64,000 bases of DNA from the NCBI GenBank assembly GCA_910584405.1, contig CAJUAL010000012.1:8221-72220 (forward strand), given 5' to 3'. Below the pieces are notes generated by a model. That model did no database searches, was not told where the DNA came from, and saw nothing but the letters and a program-made list of their open reading frames with translations. Positions 8,462 through 18,025 of this stretch are shown here, one piece after another. The stretch is from an uncultured Vampirovibrio sp. Lineage in GTDB: Bacteria > Cyanobacteriota > Vampirovibrionia > Gastranaerophilales > Gastranaerophilaceae. Numbering within the stretch: the stretch's first letter is position 1; every line of letters starts with the position of its first letter. The translations under genes were made by a program, and so were the position numbers.

Positions 8462-11400
8462 TTAATCCTCAATATCTATATCAACAGTTCCTGATGTATT
8501 TACGCCAAGACTGTCTTTAAGTTCTGATTTTACAGTATTTGTTGTCGTAGTATTTATTATTGTAGCAGCTTGATCAGGCATACCTGTCTTTGATAAAACA
8601 GGTTTCAAAGATACTAATTTACCCGCAGAAGAATAAATAACATTAAATACTACACCTTCAATAGAAATTTGACCTTTGGTTACCAAATCTTTTCCCGAAC
8701 CAACTACGGTTTTACCTGTTATTTCAACTCCCGCCTGTCCTAATTTATTTAAGCTTGTTAATGATTTAGCATATTTACCTATACCAAAAGTTAAACCTGT
8801 GACAAGACCATCTTGAAGAGCATTTGTCATAATATCTTCAATTTCATTACTAGTTAGAGGTTCACCACCATTTACCATTTGAGAATATGTACGATCACTT
8901 AAATCTACAGTCAAATCAACAGCAACTGTTCCTGACATTACAGTAGCTGCACCAACCAAAACACCACCGGCTCCGCCTGTTAATGCCATAACAGCAGCTG
9001 TTCCTGCGATTTTAACTACAGATTTTACAACAGCTCCGCCTTTTTGCTGAGAATCAACATAATCTGCGACTGTAGTACTTATATCATTACTTGGACCAAA
9101 TAATGCTCCACCTGTACTTATTAAATCTTTTTTCATTTGCGGTAATGATTTTCCACCTGTATATTTATTAACATTTGCTTGTAAATCTTTTTGCACTCCG
9201 CTTAAAAATTTTCGCATAAATGTTGTTTTTTGTGCATCTGTAGCTTTATTAGGATCTATACCCTGTTTCATCATTTCTTGATGTAACATAGACATAACAT
9301 CTTGTTTTGATTTTGCAATTCCTGCATCAATCAAGAATTGTGAATATGTTGAACAAAGAGTGCTATAATTTGCTGAATTTATATTTCCCATTGTATTTTT
9401 AAATACATCAAGTGTTTGTTGTGTAGAAATAGCCATTGCATATTTTTCTTGTTGTTTTCTATATGCTGCAGCTATGCTTTTATTATAAGGCACCTTGAAT
9501 TGTCTTTCAAACTCTGCATTAAATGCAGCTTCTCCTCCTTTTTTTGAAGCATTAGCTACCGCATTCATCTTTGAATTAAAACGATTTATTTTTGCCTGAA
9601 CTATCTCATCCAATTGCTCTGTTTTGCCAAAAATATTACTATATCCACTTTTATTATATAACCATTTCATTCCTTCATATAAATCTGCAGACCAACCGTC
9701 CGCTTTTAATTGAGCATCTAATGCACTTTGACTTTGTGTTGAAATACCGCGACCTATATCAATAGCATCACTTGAATTTACACTGTTTGCTTCACGGCTT
9801 GTTGTAGTTTCAATTGCTTTTATAGCAGCTACAAGTCTGTCTATAGCAGCATCTAATTTTAAAGTATCACAACTGCCTATACCCATTGACCAAAAACTGT
9901 CAATTTCTTTTTGTATTGCAGCGATTTCTCCTTTAAGTCTTGGATCATTAGAAGAACCCAAAGCTTTTGCAGCTCTTTGTTTTAATGCTGTTATAATTTT
10001 TCCTGCGGCATTTTTTCTTTTTTCTAAAGTATTTGAAGTTTCATCAAATATATCAGAAATTAAAGACTTACCTGCAGTATTTCCTTTAGCTGATTTATAT
10101 GAATCTAAAACCCCAATAATATTGTTTGAGTTTATTTTAGCTAAAGAATTTTTAAAGTTATTTTCATCTAAACCCCATTTATGGTTATTTATTGCTTCAT
10201 ACATACTATCAGCTAAACTACCACCGGCCCGCATTTCTTGTTGTTGTCTTTGTTGTATTCTTGTATGTTCTCTGTCATCTTGTCTTACACTCATGTTAGA
10301 ATCCATTCTTTCGGTTACAGGAACATTAATTTTACCTAATGTTGAAACATTAGCATTATTATTCATTTGCTTTATTTTATTTGCAAAATCTCTGATAAAG
10401 TTTTTATCTTTTAATAAACTTGCATCTATTGTACCTTCTTTTACTTCTTTTTGAAGAGCTTCCATAGCTACTTCTTCATAAGAGTGGTACCTTCCAGGAT
10501 TTCCCGGCCAAGTTCTTACTTTGCTAAATTGATTCATTTGACCGTTTAATCTATTTTGTTCCGCAGCATTACCTCTTGCTCGTTCTGATGATGCGCTAAC
10601 CTGATTATTTGCATCTGCAGGATGTACACAACGCTCAGGAACCACTATTGATTGTCCTGCTTGTGGTATACCTCCGGGGAAGTGATTTAATCTTCTTATT
10701 TCACTTGGTTTACAGCCAACTCTTTGAGCAAAACTTTCAATGGTTTCACCGGCTTTCATTGTCAATCTGCCGTGACCTTTTCCGTCAAATTTTGCACTGT
10801 ATGTTTGACCATTTATAGTTACTTTTTCAGATAGTTTAAAACCTTCATTATTATATGCTGTTTCTGTTGAATTATCACCTTCAGTTACATTTACGGTTTT
10901 TCCTTTATCGGTAAATACTGTTGTTGTAGTTTTATCTCCTTGAATTACAACTTCTGTCTTACCTGTTTCATTATATGTTGTTGTAGTTGTTTTATCACCT
11001 TCTACAACAACTTCGGATAACAAATTATCACCATTTGTTGTTCTTGTAATTTGTTTATTTGGTTGTGTTATATTTTCAATAACATTACCATTATCAGAAT
11101 ATTCATATGTTGTTGTTTTTTCTAAAGTATCATTACCCTGATTTTCAACTTTTGAAGTAATACGCTCGTTGCCTTCTGAATCGTATTCATAATTACTTGT
11201 TACAGTTCCGCGTTTAACTTCTTTTGTTTCGGGTTTTCCGCTCTCATCATAAGTTATTGTTGTAACAGATGTTCCGCCGCTTTCCGTAACTGTTTTCTTT
11301 ACGGGAGTTCCGTTTTCAGAATAATCCGTTTGTTCTACATTTCCGTTTTAATCGGTAGTTTTTGTACTTGTAAGCTTTTTATTGGCATCGTAAGATTCTT

Positions 11401-11875
11401 CAATAGTATTTCCATTACTATCCTGTCTAACTTTTGTCGAAGATTTATCTTCCGTATTTATTGTTTCTGTACTGCCATCGTTATTTTTAATTTCTATATA
11501 ACTTACACCATCTTGTGTAAATTCTCTTGTTGATGATATTTCTCCTGTATTAGCCTGAATTTCCTGCAAAAATTGCATCATCGATTCAGCTTTCATTCGT
11601 TCTGTTTTACCTTTTGCATTGGTAAAAGTAAGACCAAAATTAGTTATAAAATCTTTTGCTTCATTTTTATCTAGAAAATTATTTTGTTTTTTATTGTCAA
11701 TGTTTTGCGCAAAATTGCTAACTTCATTGTCATCCAAAATGCCATTTTTATCAGTATCTACCTTATCAAAGATAGATTTCATTTCACCGGATTTAAGATT
11801 TTCTCGCTTCAAGCCGCCTTTTAAACCGCTTAAAGATATTCCTGAAGCTTGACCAAAATTAATCTTTTCTGACAT
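8462..11875 (-). pseudogene. EF-hand / repeat / LysM protein gene interrupted by an in-frame TAA
   Basis: Reading from the ATG at 11875, the frame runs 175 codons to a TAA at 11350-11348. It then continues open in the same frame to a TAA ending at 8462, 1137 codons in all. The codons around the stop read Thr-Asp-stop-Asn-Gly-Asn-Val, inside a repeat whose other units have D-x-NG, so a sense codon (Glu, Lys or Ser) was probably lost by one base change. Part one has an EF-hand (DTDKNGILDDNE) and a second degenerate one. Part two has GDKTTTT-type YD/RHS-like repeats, a LysM-like domain (GETIESFAQRVGCKPSEI), a long helical region, and a glycine/alanine-rich hydrophobic segment near the C terminus. 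No signal peptide is visible. It may be a real nonsense allele, a sequencing error or readthrough. Confidence 0.8.
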
Positions 11876-11988
11876 TTTGCACCATAATTTCTATACTTTT
11901 GCATAGTTTTACGGCATATTGTCAGAAATCTTTAATAAAATTTCTGCTATTTTAAGTTGATATTTACAATTTGTTACAATTAATTATA

Positions 11989-13710
11989 TTATCTTCCTTT
12001 AATCATTGTATATCGTCTGCCGGCTCTTACAACTTCATAATCAAGTTTATTTATAAGATCTATTTCTTTATTTTTTATAATAACAACGTTATCTTTCTTT
12101 TTTAAATCTGCACTTACATCATTTATTAAATTAGGATTCTTTATCAAATCTTCACCATAATCGACTATTTCATCATTATAATAAAGAAGAGAATATTTTC
12201 TGTTTAACCCTACTGTTGAAATTGTATAGTCTTTATTTTTTGCATAAGTTGCAAATTCTACTAAATCAGCCTGACCGAATCTATAATCAACTTCATAAAG
12301 TTCTTCTGTTATAAATGCCGAAACAACTGTCATAAATAAAACATAAAATACAAAAACACCCATATATTTTTTATATTTCACAAATAACAATGTTCCAATA
12401 CCGAGAATTAAAACACATATTAAAGCAAACCATCTCATCTCAGCTATATCATCTTCCAATTGAGCAGGCAAATATAACGGAGTAAACATTGCCGCAAACC
12501 CGAAAATTACACAGAACCAACCAAAAATTTGAACTGACAAATTAATAGGTTTTTCGTGTTTTTTCTTATCAACGTAATCCTTCCACATTAATCCTGCAAT
12601 AAGTGACAGCGGATAATAAATAGGAAGAATATAAGTTACAAGCTTTGTACTTGAAGCTGAGAAAAATAACATTATCCACCCGGCACAAACCCAGCATAAA
12701 GCAAGTTGTTTATGCACATTATCAAGTGAATAAAAATCAAAGTTTTTAATCTTTTCAATATAATGTTGTTCTTTTAAGTTTTTCAATTTATCGATAAATA
12801 CTCCGATCATTGAAAAGACCCAAGGTATAAATCCCCATAATACAACAAGGAAATAATAATAAAACGGTTGTTTTCTTCCTATATCATCATTTGCTGTATT
12901 AAAAAATCTGTGTAAGTGATGTTTAATAATATATTCATCAAAGAACAACGGATTATGAATTTTTAACATTAAAATATGCCACGGTAAAACAATTAAAGAA
13001 AATAAAATTATACCCGGTAACATAAAGACTGGTTTAAAAATTTCTTTAAATCTTTTTGCCATTATAGAAGTAAAAAATACAGTACCGAATGGAATTACAA
13101 ATCCCGGGATACCTTTTGCCATAACAGCAAGTCCTGAGAAAGCATAAAATGCCCACCAGTAATATTTTTTATGATGTTCCTGACAAAAATATACTTGAAA
13201 ATAACAAACTAATGCCAAACCTATATAGAAAGTTAAAACAATATCAAGTATTGCATATCTTGCAAGCATTACAAATTCTAAAGATGTTGCTAAAATTAAA
13301 GACGTAAATACACCAAATCTTCTGTTAATTCTTTTTCTTGACGTAAAATAAACAATAAAAGAAAATAAAAATCCAAGTAATGCAACAGGAAATCTTGCAG
13401 TAAATTCATTAATCTTTCCGCCAAATATAAAAAATGACAAACATTCCTGCCAAAAATATAACGGAGGTTTTTCAAAGAAATATTCACCGTTTAAATATAA
13501 AGTCATAAAATCTTTTGATAAAAACATATCTCTTGCCATTGCAACATATCTGGTTTCATCAACATCCATTAGTGAATATGTTCCGATTCCGTGAAAAAAT
13601 ATAAAATAAAATACAATCGCAAGTCCAAATATAGTCAAACCTTCGGAATGTTTCTTACAAAAGTTTTTTACATTATCAAAAACATTTATTATTTGATTTC
13701 TTAATTCCAT
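11989..13710 (-). CDS. ArnT-like / GT39-GT83 family membrane glycosyltransferase
   Basis: This 573-residue integral membrane protein has about 11-13 hydrophobic segments. The motif DVDETRYVAMARDM in the first periplasmic loop (about residues 48-61), followed by FFEKPPLYFW, is typical of polyprenyl-phosphate-sugar transferases such as ArnT. It probably moves a sugar from a lipid carrier to lipid A or another envelope acceptor; donor and acceptor are unknown. Its upstream region contains the TTTTCTACA cluster described separately. Confidence 0.85.
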   Translation of the reverse strand: MELRNQIINVFDNVKNFCKKHSEGLTIFGLAIVFYFIFFHGIGTYSLMDVDETRYVAMARDMFLSKDFMTLYLNGEYFFEKPPLYFWQECLSFFIFGGKINEFTARFPVALLGFLFSFIVYFTSRKRINRRFGVFTSLILATSLEFVMLARYAILDIVLTFYIGLALVCYFQVYFCQEHHKKYYWWAFYAFSGLAVMAKGIPGFVIPFGTVFFTSIMAKRFKEIFKPVFMLPGIILFSLIVLPWHILMLKIHNPLFFDEYIIKHHLHRFFNTANDDIGRKQPFYYYFLVVLWGFIPWVFSMIGVFIDKLKNLKEQHYIEKIKNFDFYSLDNVHKQLALCWVCAGWIMLFFSASSTKLVTYILPIYYPLSLIAGLMWKDYVDKKKHEKPINLSVQIFGWFCVIFGFAAMFTPLYLPAQLEDDIAEMRWFALICVLILGIGTLLFVKYKKYMGVFVFYVLFMTVVSAFITEELYEVDYRFGQADLVEFATYAKNKDYTISTVGLNRKYSLLYYNDEIVDYGEDLIKNPNLINDVSADLKKKDNVVIIKNKEIDLINKLDYEVVRAGRRYTMIKGR

Positions 13711-13756
13711 AAATATAAATTCTCCCTAATATTTTATAGAATAATTATACTATAAA

Positions 13757-14070
13757 TTGTAGAAAACTTTGTTAGTTTTTTGTAGAAAACTAAAAGTTTT
13801 CTACAATAGTTTACAAATATTTTTATACATATAAACTTTTGAACATTTTATCTAAAAATTATAAATAGTTTTCTACAATTTCTAAACAAGCTGTATGTAA
13901 ATTATAATCATAGTTTCAGAAGTTTTCTACAAATATTTGGACACTACTATCATGATTAATATTAATATAATTATTTATATATTTATATTGTTATATATTA
14001 ATAAAAAAACTTTAAAAGAAATAAATTTATTTTTTATATAAATGATAAGTTTTTAATAATAAATAAAAAT
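13757..14070. other. Candidate replication origin: five TTTTCTACA boxes next to an AT-rich stretch
   Basis: The 12-mer AGTTTTCTACAA, or its complement, occurs exactly five times: 13757-13768 and 13780-13791 (complement), 13795-13806, 13867-13878 and 13921-13932. The core TTTTCTACA differs by one base from TTTTCCACA, the DnaA box used in cyanobacteria. Copies two and three form a perfect 12-bp inverted repeat with a 3-nt gap. From about 13950 to 14070 the sequence is almost pure A/T, as in a DNA-unwinding element. An alternative is a multi-site operator for the ArnT-like gene. Confidence 0.5.
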
Positions 14071-14072
14071 AA

Positions 14073-14098
14073 AAGACCGATTTATTTCATTCGGTCTT
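14073..14098 (-). terminator. Terminator of the 63-residue gene
   Basis: AAGACCGA and TCGGTCTT pair around a 10-nt loop. On the minus strand a T-rich tract follows. Confidence 0.75.
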
Positions 14099-14130
14099 AA
14101 AAATTTGCTTTTATTATGTTAAATATTTTT

Positions 14131-14322
14131 CTATTTTTTTATATCATCTTTTATAACAATTAAGTTATTCATAATTTTCATAGCGCAAGTTGGAAGAACA
14201 ACATGTTCTAAACCATCTGCAATACCAATAATTTTTCCTGCGCCAAGAACAACTTCTTCACCTTTGTACATAAATTTGTAGTCTGTTGCTCTGTCTGAAC
14301 GAATAGTGATTTTTTCTGCCAT
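14131..14322 (-). CDS. Small unknown protein, 63 residues
   Basis: The peptide starts MAEKITIRSDRATDYKFMYK and is probably a compact mostly-beta domain. It has no signal peptide or cysteine cluster; its single cysteine is in LPTCAMK. AAGAGGT lies before the ATG and a terminator follows, so it is a plausible free-standing gene. Function unknown. Confidence 0.7.
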   Translation of the reverse strand: MAEKITIRSDRATDYKFMYKGEEVVLGAGKIIGIADGLEHVVLPTCAMKIMNNLIVIKDDIKK

Positions 14323-14394
14323 AATTTTACCTCTTAAAGTATCGGTTACAGTAAGCTATTATAATTCATAAACAGCCAAAAATCAAGTGTTGTA

Positions 14395-15228
14395 TTAAAC
14401 ATTTCTGGAAAATCTTATTATGTTAAAAAATATATAAATTATTCTGTTTATCTTTTTTATTTCTTTAAATATAGTGACACCAAGGAATTTTATTTTCTGT
14501 TCTCCGACATGTAATCCGTGAGTTCTTAATAACTCTGAGGCAAATTGTTTTGCTTCTGTATAATCTTTTGTATGTTTTTCACTTTTTTGAAATACTATTG
14601 AATTCTTATTTTTCCAATAATAATAGTTAATATCAGGTACTGTAACTATCTTTTTTAAGTTTTCAAGTGCAATTGGTACAAAATATAAATCTTCATAAAA
14701 TACACCTTTTTTAAATCTTATTTGATGTTTATCCAAAGCTTCTTTTAAATATATTTTGTTCCAAACATAACACTTTTGAGGAATATCTAAAATTAAACAT
14801 TTTTCTTTAAAATCCTCGGTAACGGTTTCATTTTTTAGCGTTAAATATTTTTTACTTCTGTATTCATTTAATCTTATAATACTGCAAACAGCCATTTGTG
14901 CATTATTTTTTTCTGCAGCATTATACAATTTTTCAAAAAAATCCGAATCTACCCAATCATCCGAATCTACAAAACCAACGTATTTACCCTTTGCTATATC
15001 CATACCGTTGTTTCTTGCAACAGAAATTCCTTGATTTTCCTGATTTATTATAATTATACGACTGTCTTTTCGCGCATATTCTTCAAGTATTTTATCAGAG
15101 TTATCTTTTGAGCCGTCATTTACACAAATAATTTCTATATCTTTCAAAGTTTGTGAAATAAGTGAATCTAAACATCTTTTAAGATATTTTTCTACATTGT
15201 AAACAGGTACTATTATACTAACTTTCAT
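14395..15228 (-). CDS. Family 2 glycosyltransferase
   Basis: The 277-residue GT-A fold enzyme has a cytosolic nucleotide-sugar-binding half: MKVSIIVPVYNVEKYLKRCL at the start, VNDGSKDNS at about 35-43, QGISVARNNGMDIAKG, and VDSDDW carrying the metal-binding DxD. The C-terminal half is variable and probably selects the acceptor. Likely role: exopolysaccharide, O-antigen or teichoic-like sugar transfer. It sits near a LicD-like gene, which suggests a surface-glycan neighbourhood. Confidence 0.9.
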   Translation of the reverse strand: MKVSIIVPVYNVEKYLKRCLDSLISQTLKDIEIICVNDGSKDNSDKILEEYARKDSRIIIINQENQGISVARNNGMDIAKGKYVGFVDSDDWVDSDFFEKLYNAAEKNNAQMAVCSIIRLNEYRSKKYLTLKNETVTEDFKEKCLILDIPQKCYVWNKIYLKEALDKHQIRFKKGVFYEDLYFVPIALENLKKIVTVPDINYYYWKNKNSIVFQKSEKHTKDYTEAKQFASELLRTHGLHVGEQKIKFLGVTIFKEIKKINRIIYIFFNIIRFSRNV

Positions 15229-15398
15229 TCATAATCCTTTTTTTATTTTTATAGTTTATTTGAGTATCCTAAACAATTAGCCAAGTCGGCAATTTAATTT
15301 TTAATAGGTTATGTTTTTATCACAAATTAATAATAATGTTATACAAACAAAGTTTAAAAGTCAACGTAATTGTACTAATTTCAATAAAGGGTACAGAT

Positions 15399-15722
15399 AT
15401 GTATAATGATAAAAAATTTATCGGAGAAAAAATAAAACAATTTCGAAAGAAATCAAATTTATCACAAGCTGAGCTTGCTGAAAAAGTTGGTTTATCTGAC
15501 AAACATATCGGTAGAATTGAAGCAGGTAAATATTTACCGGGTTTTGGTAATTTTTTAAATATACTGGAAGTTTTGAATATTGATATTTCAGAATTCGGTT
15601 TTAGCTTAAATAAAATTGAAGACAATAATAAAAAAGAGTTGTTGAAATTGATTTACTCATCTACTGATAAAGAAATAAATCTGTACTTACAAGTTATAAA
15701 AACATTGAAAGAAAATTTATAA
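15399..15722 (+). CDS. XRE-family helix-turn-helix regulator
   Basis: The 107-residue DNA-binding protein has a Cro/CI-type HTH at about residues 8-62: KIKQFRKKSNLSQAELAEKV then HIGRIEAGKYLPGFGNF. The C-terminal tail is short and charged. I chose the ATG at 15399 because AAAGG precedes it; the frame extends upstream but lacks a start signal. It ends 4 nt before the LicD-like gene, so it may regulate that gene and itself. Confidence 0.88.
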   Translation: MYNDKKFIGEKIKQFRKKSNLSQAELAEKVGLSDKHIGRIEAGKYLPGFGNFLNILEVLNIDISEFGFSLNKIEDNNKKELLKLIYSSTDKEINLYLQVIKTLKENL

Positions 15723-15726
15723 ATTT

Positions 15727-16677
15727 ATGGGAATTAAGGATAAGTTAAAGTACGTATTTTCGATAGATACAAAAACTACAAACAGAATTGTTATTTATAT
15801 TTTAGGTATAAGAATAAGACATTTGAAACCAAGTCTTAAAAATAAAAAACAGGAATATATAAAATTAAATTGTCCTGTTTCAGAAATACCAAAGGCAGAA
15901 GGTTTTTTGAGAAAAATTCAGCTTGCAAATTTAAAAACAATGAGTATTGTTGATAAATTGTGCAAAGAAAACGATGTTCATTACTGGATTGATTTTGGAA
16001 ACTTGCTTGGAGCTGCCAGACATAAAGGTTTTATTCCTTGGGATGATGATTTTGACATTGGTATGGTAAGAGATGATTATGAAAGATTTTTTAATCTTTT
16101 TAAAGACGGAATCCCGGGATATGATGATTTATATCTTACTTTTGATAACAACGGGAAAAATAAATGTCTTTTAAAAGTAAGACATAAAAAGATTTCATCT
16201 ATTAATTTAGATATTTTTCCTTATGATTTTTATTATAAAAAAGTTAATGATTCCGAAAAAGAAAAATTAACAAAAGAGATAAAAAAAATAACATTGTCTA
16301 AGTTTAATAAATTACTTTATCCGTTTTACAAGAATAAAAATGAAAAAATGCGTAACAGATTTACTCGTCTGAAAAATAAGTATATTTTGAAAAATAATAT
16401 ACCTGATAAAACTGTAAAACCTGCATTATTTATGGCAATAGATTATCCGCATTTACATAAAAATCTGGTGTTTGATTATGATACAATTTTCCCGTTGAAA
16501 ACTGTAAATTTCGAAGATTGTAATTTTTCTTGCGTAAACAATTACGAAGAATATCTGACCAAGATTTTTGGAAACTACATGGAACTTCCGGATGATTGTT
16601 ATCCGAAACATAGTGCACTTAACGCTTATGATAATGAAGAAGAGCTATTGGATGAATTTATAAATCAAGCATTTTAA
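15727..16677 (+). CDS. LicD-family phosphotransferase
   Basis: The 316-residue protein carries the LicD nucleotidyltransferase-like core: HYWIDFGNLLGAARHKG (about 84-100) and IPWDDDFDIGM (about 102-112) with metal-binding aspartates. LicD proteins transfer phosphorylcholine or similar groups to surface glycans. The start is 4 nt after the XRE gene and no ribosome site is evident, consistent with coupling. Its 3' end overlaps hisS by 20 bp, tail to tail. Confidence 0.85.
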   Translation: MGIKDKLKYVFSIDTKTTNRIVIYILGIRIRHLKPSLKNKKQEYIKLNCPVSEIPKAEGFLRKIQLANLKTMSIVDKLCKENDVHYWIDFGNLLGAARHKGFIPWDDDFDIGMVRDDYERFFNLFKDGIPGYDDLYLTFDNNGKNKCLLKVRHKKISSINLDIFPYDFYYKKVNDSEKEKLTKEIKKITLSKFNKLLYPFYKNKNEKMRNRFTRLKNKYILKNNIPDKTVKPALFMAIDYPHLHKNLVFDYDTIFPLKTVNFEDCNFSCVNNYEEYLTKIFGNYMELPDDCYPKHSALNAYDNEEELLDEFINQAF

Positions 16678-17899
16678 TACAATTTGCTCTATCAACGGTA
16701 ATTTGAGTTCCTTTTTCAAGGTTTTTAATAGAAACCTGGTGCTTAAGGATTTCATCTTCACCTAATATAAATGCGTATTTTGCGACTTTTGAAGCTTTTT
16801 CAAGCTGTTTTGTGAACTTTTTATTTGTTAAATCAATTTCAATTTTTAAACCATGATGTCTTAATTCTTCTGCAAAAATAAACGCATCGGTTGTAAAGTT
16901 AGAAACAATATAGCCGTCTAATTTTTGAGGTTCTTTTTTAGGTAAAAGAGAAATTAATCTTTCCATACCCATAGCAAAACCTATTGCAGGAGTAGGTTCT
17001 CCGCCAAGTTGATTTACTAAGCTGTCATATCTTCCGCCTCCCGCTACAGCATTTTGAGAACCAAGATTATTTGATTTTATTTCAAAAACTGTTCTGTTGT
17101 AATAATCCAAACCTCTTACAAGAAGTTTGTTTTCAACATATTTTACACCCATTCTGTCAAGGTATAATTTTAATTCTGTATAATGTTCCGCGCATTCATC
17201 ACATATAAAATCAGAATGAATAATTTCCTGAATTTCAGGTTTTTCAAAAATTTCCTGACAAGAACCTACTTTACAATCAAGTAATCTTAGCGGATTTTTT
17301 TCATATCTGTTTTGGCAATCTTCGCAAAGCTCACTTAAATAAGGTTTTAAAACAGATTTTAATTTACTTTTAAATTCTTCACGGCATTTTGGGCACCCCA
17401 GAGAATTTATTTCAACTTCCAAATCATTAAGTCCTAAGCTTTTTAAGAAATTTACCGCAGTTAAAATTACTTCAGCATCTGCTGTAGGTTGTTTAATCCC
17501 AAACATTTCAACACCAACCTGATGGAATTGTCTTTGTCTTCCTGCCTGCGGTCTTTCATAACGGAACATCGGGCCGTGATACCAAAGCTTAACCGGAGCT
17601 GATAATCTTGACATACCGTTTTCTATATAAGAACGTACAACACCTGCTGTATTTTCGGGACGAAGTGTTATTGAACGCTCGCTTTTTTCAAATGTATACA
17701 TTTCTTTGTTAACGATATCTGTTGTATCGCCAACTCCGCGAGAAAACAGTTCCGTTACTTCAATAATCGGTGTTCTTATTTCTTTGAATCCGTATTGTGA
17801 AAAAACTTCATCAGCTTTTTTTTCTACAAAGTGCCACATATCAATTTCTTGCGGCAATATATCTTTTGTTCCTTTTAAAACTTTTAAAATCTCAGCCAT
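16658..17899 (-). CDS. hisS: Histidyl-tRNA synthetase
   Basis: The 413-residue class II synthetase charges tRNA-His. Motifs are TLRPENTAGVVRSYIE, GPMFRYERPQAGRQRQFHQ (motif 2), LVRGLDYYNRTVFEI and GGGRYDSLV, with the anticodon-binding domain at the C terminus (about 320-413). I chose ATG 17899 (MAEILKVLKGTKDILP). A strong promoter ends only 6 nt upstream and there is no Shine-Dalgarno, so the mRNA may be leaderless. Confidence 0.95.
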   Translation of the reverse strand: MAEILKVLKGTKDILPQEIDMWHFVEKKADEVFSQYGFKEIRTPIIEVTELFSRGVGDTTDIVNKEMYTFEKSERSITLRPENTAGVVRSYIENGMSRLSAPVKLWYHGPMFRYERPQAGRQRQFHQVGVEMFGIKQPTADAEVILTAVNFLKSLGLNDLEVEINSLGCPKCREEFKSKLKSVLKPYLSELCEDCQNRYEKNPLRLLDCKVGSCQEIFEKPEIQEIIHSDFICDECAEHYTELKLYLDRMGVKYVENKLLVRGLDYYNRTVFEIKSNNLGSQNAVAGGGRYDSLVNQLGGEPTPAIGFAMGMERLISLLPKKEPQKLDGYIVSNFTTDAFIFAEELRHHGLKIEIDLTNKKFTKQLEKASKVAKYAFILGEDEILKHQVSIKNLEKGTQITVDRANCIKMLDL

Positions 17900-17905
17900 A
17901 AGAAA

Positions 17906-17933
17906 ATTATATAATTTCAAGGGGTAAAGTCAA
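17906..17933 (-). promoter_or_regulatory. hisS promoter, probably leaderless
   Basis: Minus strand: TTGACT (17933-17928), 16-nt spacer, TATAAT (17911-17906), then 6 nt to ATG 17899. Transcription should start at or within a few bases of the start codon. Confidence 0.7.
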
Positions 17934-17956
17934 ATATTTATGGGTATAAAAAGAAA

Positions 17957-17974
17957 CCGATATAAAAATATCGG
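17957..17974 (-). terminator. Terminator of tolC
   Basis: CCGATA pairs with TATCGG. On the minus strand TTTCTTTTT follows, about 50 nt beyond the tolC stop codon. Confidence 0.6.
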
Positions 17975-18025
17975 CTTAGTAAGTAAAAATATGATTAAGA
18001 TTTTGAGTTAGTATGTTTTTTAAGT

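Noticed and set aside
13780..13806. Perfect 12-bp inverted repeat as a transcription terminator
   Set aside because: No T run follows on either strand, and the arms are two of five copies of the same 12-mer, so it is better read as paired protein sites.
15320..15625. 101-codon minus-strand frame opposite the XRE gene
   Set aside because: Shadow of the HTH gene; the plus-strand frame has the recognisable domain.
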